A stretch of 64,000 bases of DNA, taken from NCBI GenBank assembly GCA_048499805.1, contig JASNZF010000004.1:1-64000 (forward strand), read 5' to 3'. The notes beneath the pieces are model-generated. The model saw only the letters and a list, made by a program, of their open reading frames with translations. It searched no databases and was not told the DNA's origin. Source of the DNA: JAWXBA01 sp048499805 (GTDB taxonomy: Bacteria; Gemmatimonadota; Gemmatimonadetes; Gemmatimonadales; GWC2-71-9). This document shows positions 26,853-36,312 of this stretch, one piece after another. Every line of letters starts with the position of its first letter. The first letter of the stretch is position 1. Made by a program: the position numbers and the translations under genes.

Positions 26853-29341
26853 CCGGACAGCGTAGCCTGTGATTGACTACCGAACTCGAACGGACTCTCG
26901 CAGGATTCTGCATTGCAAAGGGGACGCTTGATTCCCATGGGTCTCTTGAATCTTTTGCGACCACACTTCCCGCATACAAACTGCTCACGGAAGTACGTGA
27001 ACTCCCGCCAACGTGCCTTTTCGTCGCCGATTGAGCCATCCCCAAAGGGGGAGTCCTGGAAGTGACTGCCGAAGTTTTCGACAACGCCTTGTTGGAGGCT
27101 GGTGAGAAACCGATTGCTCACGCCTGGCACCGCGGGTGGTGTTAGCCCTGCTGCCTTGAGCGCCCCGGCAAGCGCCACGGCAAGCTCCGCACGCTCGTAC
27201 GAGTAGGCGCGCTCTACGCTTCGAATGCGGACCTCAGCCCCAAAGTCGCGGCACATTTGAAGTAGCCACTCTTCCTCTGCCTGCCGCATTTCATTTGCGG
27301 CATTCTCACCACGCTGCCAACGGCTCTCGATTAGCTCATCACTGACCATGTGGTCCGCGAAGCGCGGTCCTGAACTGGTCTCAACGAATAGAATGCGCTT
27401 GAACTGCCAAGAAGAAGGATCCACTTGATCCTTCAAGTAGGAAAAGAACCGCTCGTCGTGTGTGACAATCACGACCTGCAATTGCTTCATCTCGGTGGCA
27501 ATCATCGCTGCTAGTGCACGGCGGTGTTCTGCATCATAGGAGGTCACGACATCATCAAGCACGACCAAGGGTACGAGGTGATTGAATCGCGCGATTGCGG
27601 CTACTCTGAGGGCTAGTGCCAGTGAGTGCACTTGGGAGTCGCTCAAGTATCCACTGGGAGGCACACCCATCCGATTCTCTGCAAAGTCCACCAGGAGCTG
27701 CAATCTCTGCTGATTGGTGTCCCCTTCGGGGGGAAGTTGGATGCGAACCCGCTTCGCATCAGTTCCCTGGATCCCCTGGTAAAGATGGTTTACATGCGCT
27801 TCTAGGTCGTTGAGGAGCCCCTGGATAGCACCCCGTATCCGTAGTGACACCTCGGCCGATTGTCGTGTCAGCTCAGCGGACAGCGACGCCAACTCGGACT
27901 TGTCGGCGACATGGCCTTGTTGCTCGCGAGCAATCGCAAACAGGGCCTGACCTTTGACCTTTAGGGCGGAGTAGGAACTCTCACCCTGGGAGTTAAGAAT
28001 GGCAGAGATGCGACGATCTACCTCAGATCCTAGTTCCAGAACGAACCCAATCAGTTCACCCACATCAAGTGGCTCACCAATGCTCCAGGCAGTGAGCGAT
28101 TCATGAAGGGCGCCGACTCGGGTGGCGTAATCAGAGTTGATCGGAACTAATAGCTCCTTGAGGTTGGCTAACTCCGTGATGACCGCTTGGTGCATCGAGC
28201 TCGCGGCCTTAGTAGCCTGCTCAAGTGCCTTTCTCGCTTCCGAATAGCTCTTCAAGACCGCCAGAGACGCTCGAAGGTGCTCGTGAATGCCCGGGGCCCC
28301 GCCAAGCGGGCCGTCCTGCAGAGGCGTGGTGCAAACGGGACAGAGCTCCGGCGCACTCTCTGGCTTGCGAAAGTGCGGTTCGGCTTCCTCCCAAAGCTTG
28401 GCGAAAACAGCGGTCGCCGCTGCCGCTCGCTCCTGCTCCTCCAACCCTGATTTGGTGACCCGAGTCACCTCTGCGTCACTTAGGGTCCTGAGCGAGCCCG
28501 ACAACTTAGGCTCACCGCCCTCTGGATCTGCCTCCTGAGCCGCCAAGGCCTCTAGCCGAGAGCGGAGGTGTCTATATCGGTCTAGCCCAAGTCCTTCCGT
28601 CTCATTCTTAGCCCGGGCCAATACCTCTGCAAATGCAGCATCGCCCTCCTGAAGCGCCTGCGCAGAAAGGGATGGGTCTGTGGCCTTTAATTGCTCGTTC
28701 CACCACGCCAAGACCGCTTCATCGTCCCATGCGGTGACAACTCCACCGGTAGTAGCCGCTAACCGCTTGTCCACGTCGGCCAAATCTGCATTACTCTCCA
28801 CCTCGGCCTTGACCCGTTGGCGGAGGTTCCGGAGCTGCCGCTGAGCTTCCACAAGTGGAGCCAATTGGAGCCATCCGGAGACGCTCTCGTAGCGTTCTTC
28901 GGCACTCTGTTTCTCAACAAAGTCCCGAAGCTCATATCCCCGAATGATCGGCGTGACCCGCAGGGCGCCGGCTAGCTCAGAAACTATCGCAGGCCTTGGC
29001 CGGCTCGTGCCGGTCGCCTGGCGAATACCCGCCACCACGGTGCCGTCGCGTACGACCTCGATCGATACAAATGACTCCACCGACTCCGCTGCCGCACCTG
29101 CATGGGCCAGCGCTTCTACTCCTGCAGAGTTGTTAATTCTTCGCAAACCGAGTCGGAGTAGTGTGCCGTCACTGGACAGCAAAAACTCGAACGCGTCCAC
29201 GAAGCTTGACTTGCCCGTACCGTTGCGAGCGAAGATTGCGAGCGAGCGTTTCTGCGCGAAACTAAACGTGGTTGGGTGTAGGTATGCCCGAAACCCTGAT
29301 AGGCCGAGCGACCGGATAAGGTACTTGTTCGTATTTGTCAC
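26849..29341 (-). CDS. Rad50/RecF-like ATPase with CPVC hook and C-terminal zinc ribbon
   Basis: An 830-aa ABC/SMC-type ATPase. Walker A is FARNGTGKSSFVDAF (37-51). A coiled-coil-prone middle carries a zinc-hook-like CPVC (334-337). Then come signature YLSDSQVHSLALAL (565-578), Walker B VVLDDVVTSYD (593-603) and an H-loop His (IVTHDERF, 628). C-terminal to the ATPase head are ~170 extra residues ending with CGKCGRKRF plus CNAESC, a C2-C2 zinc ribbon (C790, C793, C809, C814). The hook resembles RloC, but a clear anticodon-nuclease triad was not found. Overlaps both neighbours by 4 bp. Less GC-rich than the flanking chromosome, suggesting transfer. Confidence 0.85.
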   Translation of the reverse strand: MTNTNKYLIRSLGLSGFRAYLHPTTFSFAQKRSLAIFARNGTGKSSFVDAFEFLLSSDGTLLRLGLRRINNSAGVEALAHAGAAAESVESFVSIEVVRDGTVVAGIRQATGTSRPRPAIVSELAGALRVTPIIRGYELRDFVEKQSAEERYESVSGWLQLAPLVEAQRQLRNLRQRVKAEVESNADLADVDKRLAATTGGVVTAWDDEAVLAWWNEQLKATDPSLSAQALQEGDAAFAEVLARAKNETEGLGLDRYRHLRSRLEALAAQEADPEGGEPKLSGSLRTLSDAEVTRVTKSGLEEQERAAAATAVFAKLWEEAEPHFRKPESAPELCPVCTTPLQDGPLGGAPGIHEHLRASLAVLKSYSEARKALEQATKAASSMHQAVITELANLKELLVPINSDYATRVGALHESLTAWSIGEPLDVGELIGFVLELGSEVDRRISAILNSQGESSYSALKVKGQALFAIAREQQGHVADKSELASLSAELTRQSAEVSLRIRGAIQGLLNDLEAHVNHLYQGIQGTDAKRVRIQLPPEGDTNQQRLQLLVDFAENRMGVPPSGYLSDSQVHSLALALRVAAIARFNHLVPLVVLDDVVTSYDAEHRRALAAMIATEMKQLQVVIVTHDERFFSYLKDQVDPSSWQFKRILFVETSSGPRFADHMVSDELIESRWQRGENAANEMRQAEEEWLLQMCRDFGAEVRIRSVERAYSYERAELAVALAGALKAAGLTPPAVPGVSNRFLTSLQQGVVENFGSHFQDSPFGDGSIGDEKARWREFTYFREQFVCGKCGRKRFKRPMGIKRPLCNAESCESPFEFGSQSQATLSG

Positions 29342-29574
29342 TCGGCCCTACCCAACTTCGCCTGCGCACGGCGGTGAGCAAGCGCAAGGATGTCGGAGAG
29401 TGCATTCTCTAGGCTCGCCGGGTGCGGGGAGCTCACCAGAATGTGCGTTGCTAGGATACCAGTCAGATCTGCATCCGATGACTCCTCTTCTGCTATTGAG
29501 GCCGCCACGTCCTCCAAGAAGGCGGACGGGGAAAATTCCGTGCCGGGCGGGTTTGCGGAGGGCATATCCATCAC
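29338..29574 (-). CDS. Small acidic protein coupled to the Rad50-like ATPase
   Basis: A 78-aa protein: acidic N-terminal half (AFLEDVAASIAEEESSDADL), basic C-terminal helix (ALAHRRAQAKLGRAE). Start choice is open: GTG at 29574, ATG at 29571 or ATG at 29565, all directly after the Mod stop (TAGGTGATGG). Its stop overlaps the ATPase start by 4 bp (ATGA), so translation of the ATPase is coupled to it. The pattern suggests a subunit of the ATPase, like the small acidic partner proteins in other two-gene ATPase defence modules. No family recognised. Confidence 0.65.
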   Translation of the reverse strand: MMDMPSANPPGTEFSPSAFLEDVAASIAEEESSDADLTGILATHILVSSPHPASLENALSDILALAHRRAQAKLGRAE

Positions 29575-32406
29575 CTACACCCGCACCACCTTCATCACCT
29601 CATCCCCCAGGTGATTGATCACCTTCACCGCGATCCGCCCCGACTTCGGCTTGTCGAACGGCCGAGACACATCGCTGTGCAGCGTCTCCCACGCCTCCGC
29701 GTTGATCTCCGCCTTGAGCGTCGTCTTGAGCGCCTTGTACGGGTCGTTGGCGCCCAGGAAATAGGCGTGCCTCACAAAGAAGCTCTCCTGGTCGTAATCG
29801 GTATCAATGAACCAGCAGGCGATCCCGTCCACATCGTCCGAACGGACCTTGCCGGTGCTCGGGTCGAAGATGTCCACGCCGCAGACCCGGACCCGGATCC
29901 GGCCCCCGTCTGCCGGCTCGACCTGGATGTCCGGCTCCCCGAAGATCACGAACAGGTTGGCCTTGTCGGTCTCCTTCAGGTCCTCGGCCATATGCAGGTC
30001 GGCGTTCATCCGGGCCTTGAGCACCGGGACCTTGCCGAGGCTGGAGAACTCGGTGGTCCGGGCCTCGAAGTTGAACGCGCAGGCAATCAGCACGTGGAAG
30101 CCGGCCTCCGCCGCCTCCCGCGCCGCCTCTACCAGGTCTGGCCGGGTGACGGTCCCGAACTCCGGCCCGATGAAGATTGCCGCGCGGCGCTCCGTGCTCC
30201 CCTCCTGGTACCGCCCCTCCCCGCAGATCAGCTGCCCCGGCCAGGGCTGCAGTGACGTGAAGGTGATCCGGTCCTTCTTCTCCCCCTGCTGCACCCCGGC
30301 GGCGCGGAGGTTGTCCAGGATCATCGTCGGGAAGTCGCGGACCCCGCGGTAGGGGATCCGGCGCTCCTGTACCTGGTCGGTGAATTCCCCGTCCTCGTTC
30401 ACGCCGAGCACCCGGTGGGGGGAGAGACTCTCGACGGTGAAGGGGCCGGCCACCCGGACCTTCTTCCTGTCCTCATACGGCTTGTCGTAGAGGTACTCGT
30501 ACTCCGCCTTGGCCGCGATCGAGGCGTCAATCTCCCGCTGCCGCGCAATGCGCCCCTCCCACCACTCGGCGTGCAGCTTCCGCGCGGCGTCGGGCCACTT
30601 GGCGTCCGCCTCGCGGGGAATTTCCCATTCCTCCCAAGCGGGCGCCCCACGGCGCGCCCCTACGAGGGCGGCGTTCAGCTTCCCACGCAGAGATTCGAGC
30701 ACCTCCTGCCACTTCTCCCAGATCACGTCGATTTCGGCGTTGTTCGCGATCGACTTGAGGGTGATGTGCGGCACCCGCTCGTACACGAACCCCTGCCGAA
30801 TGTCGCCGTGGACCGGCTTCTCCGAGGGGACGGTCTGGGTGAGCTCGCCTTCCTTGAGTTGGCCCTCGCGGGAGTCAGCGAGCAGGTAGTACGGGTACCG
30901 GGCACCCATGATCCGTGCGCGGGCCAACGCGAGTGCCACCCGCGAGGTGTCGATCGTGATCCAGCGGCGGCCCCCCTGCTCCGCCACATAGGCAGATGTC
31001 CCGGATCCACATGTCGGATCCAAGATCAAGTCCCCGGGGTCGCTTGCCATTTGAAAGCAGCGCTCGATCACTTTAGGAAGAGTCTGGACTACATACACTT
31101 TCTGAAGAACTTGATTATCCCCTGACGCTGCATCCGTCCAAACGTTGCTCACTGGGTAGGCTGCAAAGTCCTCAATGTACCGGACATAGGTTAGTGTACG
31201 GCCTTCACCTCTACCGGACAGCCGCGATGCCATAGAGAGGTTTCGCAACCCAGGCCTCGTTGTCTTCCAGTGCATGTTGCTGCCGCACACGTAAGACACG
31301 CCCTCAAACTCGAATGGAAGCGACCCTTCTTCCGAGCCTCCCTGGCTTCTCAGGTTGTCCAAGCGGAAGACTCTGCCCTGTTCGGGCAATGGCTCAACGC
31401 CGTCCTTCTCCGGTTTCGTTAGTGGACGTGTCGTCCCATCCGGAAGCGCAACCATTGTGTACTCCTTCGATGCATCACCACCGAAGGACTTCGTGAACAG
31501 TGGTTGGCGGAACTTGACGTTTGCGCGGGCCTTAGCATACCAGACTAGATAATCCGTCACATTGGGAAGTGTGTTGCTCAAGAAGCCGGTGGTCTTCACG
31601 AAAGAGATCAGAGAACAGGCGTTCTGTTCCCCAAAGACCTCATCCATCAGCGCCCGCACCCGATGCACATTCTCATCCCCGATCTGCACGAAGATCGAGC
31701 CTGAGTCGGTCAGGAGGTCCCGCGCCACGGTCAGGCGGTCGCGCAGATACGTCAGGTAGCTGTGAATCCCGTCCCGCCAGGTGTCGCGGAACGCCTTGAC
31801 CTGCTCCGGCTCCCGGGTGATGTGTCCGGTGTTGCCGTCCTTCACGTCCCGGCTGGTGGTGCTCCACTGAAAGTTGCTGTTGAACTTGATCCCGTACGGT
31901 GGGTCGACGTAGATGCACTGCACCTTGCCCCGGAGCCCCTCCCGCTCGGCCAGACTCGCCATCACCTGCAGGGAATCGCCCAGGATCATCCGGTTGGACC
32001 AGTTCTGGTCGTGCTGATAGAACTCGGTCTTGTCCACCCCCTTCGGGATGCCGTTGAAATCGGAAAAGAGGTCGGGCACCAGCTCCCCCGCCTCGTGCTG
32101 CCGCTCCCGGCTCTCCCGGAGCAGCTCGTCGATCAGCGCCTTGGGGTGGACCTTCTCCTGGATGTAGAGCGGCGGCGCCTGGACCACCAGGTCGCTCCAG
32201 TCCTGCTGGTCCTTCCCCCGCCAGACCAGCTGCGGGTCGAGGTCGGGGTTCCGCGGATACCGCAGCTCCACCGGCGCCTGCTCCTTCTCATGGAGCATCG
32301 GCTGATACTCGGCGGTGGGAATGTTCCGCCGCCGGGAGCCCTCGTGGACCAGGGACTCGACGGACTTGGGGGTCTTGGGTGCTTTGGGCTTCTTCGACCT
32401 AGCCAT
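29575..32406 (-). CDS. Type III restriction-modification DNA methyltransferase (Mod)
   Basis: A 943-aa N6-adenine/N4-cytosine methyltransferase of the beta class, which recognises the target for the complex. The catalytic motif IYVDPPYGIKFN comes first (DPPY 168-171), and the SAM-binding motif LILDPTCGSGTSAYVAEQGG lies C-terminal, the order expected for the beta class. The N terminus is a lysine/proline-rich lead and the C-terminal ~400 residues probably hold the target-recognition and Res-binding parts. At 943 aa it is longer than typical Mod subunits. Around residues 581-590, VGARRGAPAWEEWEI includes a stretch encoded by TAGGGGCGCGCCGTGGGGCG, an intergenic-type palindrome lying in frame. 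It starts 8 bp inside the dinD end. Confidence 0.92.
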   Translation of the reverse strand: MARSKKPKAPKTPKSVESLVHEGSRRRNIPTAEYQPMLHEKEQAPVELRYPRNPDLDPQLVWRGKDQQDWSDLVVQAPPLYIQEKVHPKALIDELLRESRERQHEAGELVPDLFSDFNGIPKGVDKTEFYQHDQNWSNRMILGDSLQVMASLAEREGLRGKVQCIYVDPPYGIKFNSNFQWSTTSRDVKDGNTGHITREPEQVKAFRDTWRDGIHSYLTYLRDRLTVARDLLTDSGSIFVQIGDENVHRVRALMDEVFGEQNACSLISFVKTTGFLSNTLPNVTDYLVWYAKARANVKFRQPLFTKSFGGDASKEYTMVALPDGTTRPLTKPEKDGVEPLPEQGRVFRLDNLRSQGGSEEGSLPFEFEGVSYVCGSNMHWKTTRPGLRNLSMASRLSGRGEGRTLTYVRYIEDFAAYPVSNVWTDAASGDNQVLQKVYVVQTLPKVIERCFQMASDPGDLILDPTCGSGTSAYVAEQGGRRWITIDTSRVALALARARIMGARYPYYLLADSREGQLKEGELTQTVPSEKPVHGDIRQGFVYERVPHITLKSIANNAEIDVIWEKWQEVLESLRGKLNAALVGARRGAPAWEEWEIPREADAKWPDAARKLHAEWWEGRIARQREIDASIAAKAEYEYLYDKPYEDRKKVRVAGPFTVESLSPHRVLGVNEDGEFTDQVQERRIPYRGVRDFPTMILDNLRAAGVQQGEKKDRITFTSLQPWPGQLICGEGRYQEGSTERRAAIFIGPEFGTVTRPDLVEAAREAAEAGFHVLIACAFNFEARTTEFSSLGKVPVLKARMNADLHMAEDLKETDKANLFVIFGEPDIQVEPADGGRIRVRVCGVDIFDPSTGKVRSDDVDGIACWFIDTDYDQESFFVRHAYFLGANDPYKALKTTLKAEINAEAWETLHSDVSRPFDKPKSGRIAVKVINHLGDEVMKVVRV
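30639..30664. repeat. Palindrome of intergenic type lying inside the Mod gene
   Basis: The plus strand reads GCGGGCGCCCCACGGCGCGC and then CCCTAC. The stem GGGCGC/GCGCCC and the GTAGGGG flank match the palindromes that fill intergenic spaces in this window. It is translated in frame as part of VGARRGAPA. Confidence 0.7.
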
Positions 32407-33262
32407 TGTCTTCCTCGGTCGGCGGGCTCAGTGCTTCTGGATCTCGCAGCGACGCCTTATCCGCCGCCTCAATCCTCCGTTCGACCTTGCGAACATCCTC
32501 CCCCGGAGGGAGCTCTTCGGGCCGGATGCCGCGATTCAGGAGTGTTCGGCGCACTGCTTCATTGTTGATAATGTGCTCGGCCGAGATGGCCGCTTCCGAC
32601 TGCATCAGATGCGCCCGGGCGTTGTGGATGGTGATCTCGGTGGCGAAGTCCTTCGCCTTGAGGACGATAGTGGGCGCAAAGTCGGCCAGCGCCCGCCCTC
32701 CTGGAACTTTCCACCGCGCCTTCATGGCCTGGGTGTTGCGGCCAAACAGTGCCGTGTCTCCCTTGCTCCGAATCAGCGCGAAGTCCTGGTTGCCGCCGGT
32801 CTGTTCATAGATCAATGACGAGAGCTCCTTCTCGGTTTCCGACAGTTTCCGCCGGGCCGAGACACGCTCCGCCTCCAGCAGTCGCTGCTCGATGACTTCC
32901 GCCTTCCGCGTCTGGAGCGCGAAGTACGTCTGGGCGAAAGCGATCTGATTCTTCTTCGGATCCCCGTTCTGGGCAATCAGGTAGCAGGCGTAGCGGGTCA
33001 GCATGAGATCCTCGACCTCACGCTGGCTCCCTGAGCCCAGGTCCACCATTTTGTTGACCTCAACAAAATGGTCCCGGACCGGCTGACCAGAAATCTCGCA
33101 AGCTGTTCTGGCTCTTGAGATTACGCCGATGAAATTGCGCCATTCCGCGTAGCCCAGGAGGTGCTGGAGGTCTCGGGCCAGCCAGTACTCCACCCCATCC
33201 TCAGTCTGCTGGGCATGGCCCTCGAACGTATCCGTGAGTGTATGGACAAGGTCGCGCTTCAT
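32399..33262 (-). CDS. dinD: DinD-like DNA-damage-inducible protein
   Basis: A 287-aa DinD family protein. MKRDLVHTLTDTFEGHAQQT; VEYWLARDLQHLLGYAEWRN; KMVDLGSGSQREVEDLMLTR; YACYLIAQNGDPKKNQIAFA and QTYFALQTRKAEVIEQRL are family hallmarks (a Bro-N-like N terminus then a helical domain). In E. coli, DinD is LexA-controlled and inhibits RecA filament activity. It often accompanies restriction genes. Here it sits between Res and Mod, overlapping both (4 and 8 bp), so all three are translated together. Tying restriction to the damage response is a reasonable inference. Confidence 0.9.
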   Translation of the reverse strand: MKRDLVHTLTDTFEGHAQQTEDGVEYWLARDLQHLLGYAEWRNFIGVISRARTACEISGQPVRDHFVEVNKMVDLGSGSQREVEDLMLTRYACYLIAQNGDPKKNQIAFAQTYFALQTRKAEVIEQRLLEAERVSARRKLSETEKELSSLIYEQTGGNQDFALIRSKGDTALFGRNTQAMKARWKVPGGRALADFAPTIVLKAKDFATEITIHNARAHLMQSEAAISAEHIINNEAVRRTLLNRGIRPEELPPGEDVRKVERRIEAADKASLRDPEALSPPTEEDNG

Positions 33263-36200
33263 GCGGTAACCCCGGGCTGATTCAGTATTCTGGCCACATG
33301 GCTCTCGAGGTTGGCCTTGAAGTCGTCCTCGATGGCGTACTCGTCGGTGAACTCGGCCGCCGCCCACCGGCCGAAGGTGCCCAGGTGGTTCACCGCCGGC
33401 ACCCAATAAGTGCGGAGCGTGTCCGCCTTGATCTTGGCGTCTTCGCCCCTGCGACCCTTGATCTCCACCACGAGGTTCAACAGATCCTCCGGGCCGTGGC
33501 CGTCATCGACCCGGACAATGAAATCGGGACGGTACCGACGAGGGCTGCCGCCGCTCCGGTACGGAACCTCCAGTCCCAGGTTGTGGTTCTTCACGTAAGC
33601 GTGCACACGAGGGTGGTTCTCAACGGCTCGGCAGAAAGCAGCTTCCCAGTTGCTGTCACAAATCACCCAGTTCACGTGGCACCGGCGCAGGTCGGTCTTC
33701 CACCGCAGGGTGCGGGTCGTGTTGAAGTTGACATGTCGAGTGCTGCCGTCCGGGTTGTACGGGTCCAGCAGCCCGACCACCGGCCGCTCACCGGCATACC
33801 GCGTCACGATAGCCGCCGTGATCCGATCACAGGCATCAGCTGCCAATTGCTTGTAAACGAGCTGGGCGGGATAGGTACCACCCTTGCAGATGAGGTGCTC
33901 GTTCAACCAGTGTCGAGTAATGGCTTTGAGCTGGCCGAACAGGTGCATTTTGGGAGCGCCGTTCTCGTCGCGCCATTTGGAGAACAGAAGGTGGGTCGTC
34001 AGGCGAAACAGGATCTCCGATTCACGAACTTCCCCGAGATGTTCCACCGAGAGGTTGACTGCCTCCCCGATGATCCCTTGGTTCTCAGTGATTGTGGCGC
34101 CAACCTGTGCGGGGGTGAGAACCAGGGTCGAATTGTCGTTGAAGGTGGCTTCCAGTCGCTCCTCGGGAAGTTCAACGCGGTAACCTTCCAGTCTCGGGAA
34201 GCGGATCTCAAGCTCTTCCCGATCAGCCATTGCCCGGACATGAATGGTCTCGCGCGGGGGCTGGGGGGGGGCCACCACCGGCTTCGCCGTGAAGTTGAAC
34301 GGAATGCCCAGCACGTCGGCGTACTCGACCGCAAAGAGCCCCTTCTCATTCAGTTCGTAGCTCTGCCTCCGCAACGCTCGCCCCACCACCTGCTCGCAGA
34401 GCAGTTGGGTCCCGAACGCCCGTACTCCAAGGACGTGGGTGACCGTATTGGCGTCCCATCCTTCGGTGAGCATCGCCACGGATACCACACACCGGATCTG
34501 TTCCCCAAGGCGCCCTGGCTTGCCCACCGTGTTCATGACTTCACGAAGCAGATCCTGGTCTGATTCCGCCTTTGCGTCATCCAGATTCCCTGAGCGCTGG
34601 ACTCGCTCACGGCGATAGGTGTCGATCTCCGCCGCAGCCATCCTCCGGAAGTTGTCGTCGAGCGCCTCGCCCGACTCCAGTTGCTCCGAGTCGATCAGCA
34701 GCGTGCGCGGTCGCGGGTGCGGGTTGCCGTGCTCGTTATGGTTCTGGAAGAGCGGCAGGAGCCCCGCCACTGGCGTGCCGGAGCCGTCGGGATTCGTACG
34801 CACGTACCCGCTGATCCAGTCGTACACCAGTTTGGAAGTCGCTGTGTTGTTGCAGACGATGATGAAGCAAGGCGGGACCTCCACCCCTTCCGAACGCCAC
34901 AGTTCGAAGGTCTTCTCGTAATGCCCATAGAGCGAGAGGAGTGCTGTCTGCAGTGGCGTTGGGAGCTCGGAGGGGTCGAGCTCGCCTCCCTTCTTGCGTC
35001 CCTTCTTCGGCATCGACTTGCCAATATGCTTCCACAGCTCGCGATAGAGGGGGGCTTCCGCCTCGGTGATGTTATCCGCCACCGGAACCCGCGGCAGTTT
35101 CACGATCCCGCACTCGATGGCGTCCATCAACGAAAAGTCGCTCATGGTCCAGGGAAAGAGCGTTCCCTCTCGATACCCTGACCCGCTCAAGAAGAAGGGT
35201 GTCGCCGAGAGATCTACGACCTGACTCAGTCCCAGCTTGCGATTCACCGCCTCAAGCCCCGAGATCCAGACGCGAGCGGCCTCGGCGTTCTTCTCTGCTT
35301 CCTTCCGATCGTCGCCCTTGAGGGTTTCCTCCTCGGTGTCGTCGGGCTTTCCCCGGTAGCAGTGATGCGCTTCATCGTTGATGGCGAGGATGTTCCTCAT
35401 TCCCATCAACTCAGGGCAGACGCGCTGCAACATCTGACCCTCGGTCTCAACGCTCGATACCGGCTCGCCGCCCCGACCCTGGAGCAGTCGTCGGCCTGTC
35501 TTTGAGATTGCCAGGATCTCGCGTGGCCTGAAGGCGTGATAATTGGTAATGATGATCTTGGCCTTGCCGATCTCGCCCAGCAGGTCGTGTGGCAGGAGTT
35601 CTCGATGCTGGTAGTACGACTCGAGGTCGTTGGGCTGGAGCACCCGCAGTCGATCCTTGATCGTGATCCCCGGTGCGACGATCAGGAAGCCGCGCGTGAA
35701 CCGCTTGGAGTTGGGGTTCCGGGCCGCGTTGACCGTCTGCCATGCAATCAACATCGCCATCACCGAAGTCTTACCGGCTCCGGTGGCAAGTTTCAGGGCA
35801 AGCCGGGACAGCAGCCTGTCGGGGTCGCCCCCTACCGCCTCACTGTTCACCGCCTTCAAATGGTTCAGGAACCGCTGTCCTTCCTTGCCCGCGTGGGGGG
35901 CCACCTCGGTGAGCCAGATCAAAGTCTCAATCGCCTCGACCTGGCAGAAGAAGGGCCGGATGTTGGAGAACTGGTGGTGCCGCCAGTAATCCAACAGCCG
36001 CGCGGTGACCGGGGTCACGTGCCAGTTGGCGGGATCCTTGATGGCGCGCCAGCGGTCCACTTGGAGCCGAAGTTCATTGATGATCGGTCGAGGATCATAG
36101 CGCTGGTGGTCATCGGAGTATGGATCGAGCTGCAGCTCCTTCTGACCCTTCCCCTGCTTCTTCGGGGCCGGCACCGGGGTCACGAAGGACGCCGGACGGC

Positions 36201-36312
36201 GGCCCTCCTTGCGTACGCCCGTCGGCTGCCCCGCGTCGTCCAGTTCCCAATGGAACCTGGGCTCCTCGTACGGAGAGTTGATGATCGGATGGGTGAAGAA
36301 GGTGTCAGTCAT
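33259..36312 (-). CDS. Type III restriction enzyme Res subunit (helicase-endonuclease)
   Basis: A 1017-aa Res subunit. Superfamily 2 helicase motifs: LATGAGKTSVMA (175-186), NDEAHHCY (312-319), LSATPFF, and TEGWDANTVTHVLGVRAFGT with LCEQVVGRALRR. The C-terminal PD-(D/E)XK nuclease has RPDFIVRVDDG and LNLVVEIKGRRG (EIK at ~950). Near-full family length, with a lysine-rich linker (PKKQGKGQKELQ) after the N-terminal ~50 residues. With Mod it would cut DNA that carries unmethylated sites. It is the first gene of the tight operon; 190 bp separate it from the upstream nuclease-like gene. Confidence 0.92.
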   Translation of the reverse strand: MTDTFFTHPIINSPYEEPRFHWELDDAGQPTGVRKEGRRPASFVTPVPAPKKQGKGQKELQLDPYSDDHQRYDPRPIINELRLQVDRWRAIKDPANWHVTPVTARLLDYWRHHQFSNIRPFFCQVEAIETLIWLTEVAPHAGKEGQRFLNHLKAVNSEAVGGDPDRLLSRLALKLATGAGKTSVMAMLIAWQTVNAARNPNSKRFTRGFLIVAPGITIKDRLRVLQPNDLESYYQHRELLPHDLLGEIGKAKIIITNYHAFRPREILAISKTGRRLLQGRGGEPVSSVETEGQMLQRVCPELMGMRNILAINDEAHHCYRGKPDDTEEETLKGDDRKEAEKNAEAARVWISGLEAVNRKLGLSQVVDLSATPFFLSGSGYREGTLFPWTMSDFSLMDAIECGIVKLPRVPVADNITEAEAPLYRELWKHIGKSMPKKGRKKGGELDPSELPTPLQTALLSLYGHYEKTFELWRSEGVEVPPCFIIVCNNTATSKLVYDWISGYVRTNPDGSGTPVAGLLPLFQNHNEHGNPHPRPRTLLIDSEQLESGEALDDNFRRMAAAEIDTYRRERVQRSGNLDDAKAESDQDLLREVMNTVGKPGRLGEQIRCVVSVAMLTEGWDANTVTHVLGVRAFGTQLLCEQVVGRALRRQSYELNEKGLFAVEYADVLGIPFNFTAKPVVAPPQPPRETIHVRAMADREELEIRFPRLEGYRVELPEERLEATFNDNSTLVLTPAQVGATITENQGIIGEAVNLSVEHLGEVRESEILFRLTTHLLFSKWRDENGAPKMHLFGQLKAITRHWLNEHLICKGGTYPAQLVYKQLAADACDRITAAIVTRYAGERPVVGLLDPYNPDGSTRHVNFNTTRTLRWKTDLRRCHVNWVICDSNWEAAFCRAVENHPRVHAYVKNHNLGLEVPYRSGGSPRRYRPDFIVRVDDGHGPEDLLNLVVEIKGRRGEDAKIKADTLRTYWVPAVNHLGTFGRWAAAEFTDEYAIEDDFKANLESHVARILNQPGVTA

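Noticed and set aside
26849..29341. RloC anticodon nuclease
   Set aside because: Hook and ATPase head are compatible, but the C-terminal region shows a zinc ribbon and no clear RloC catalytic triad.
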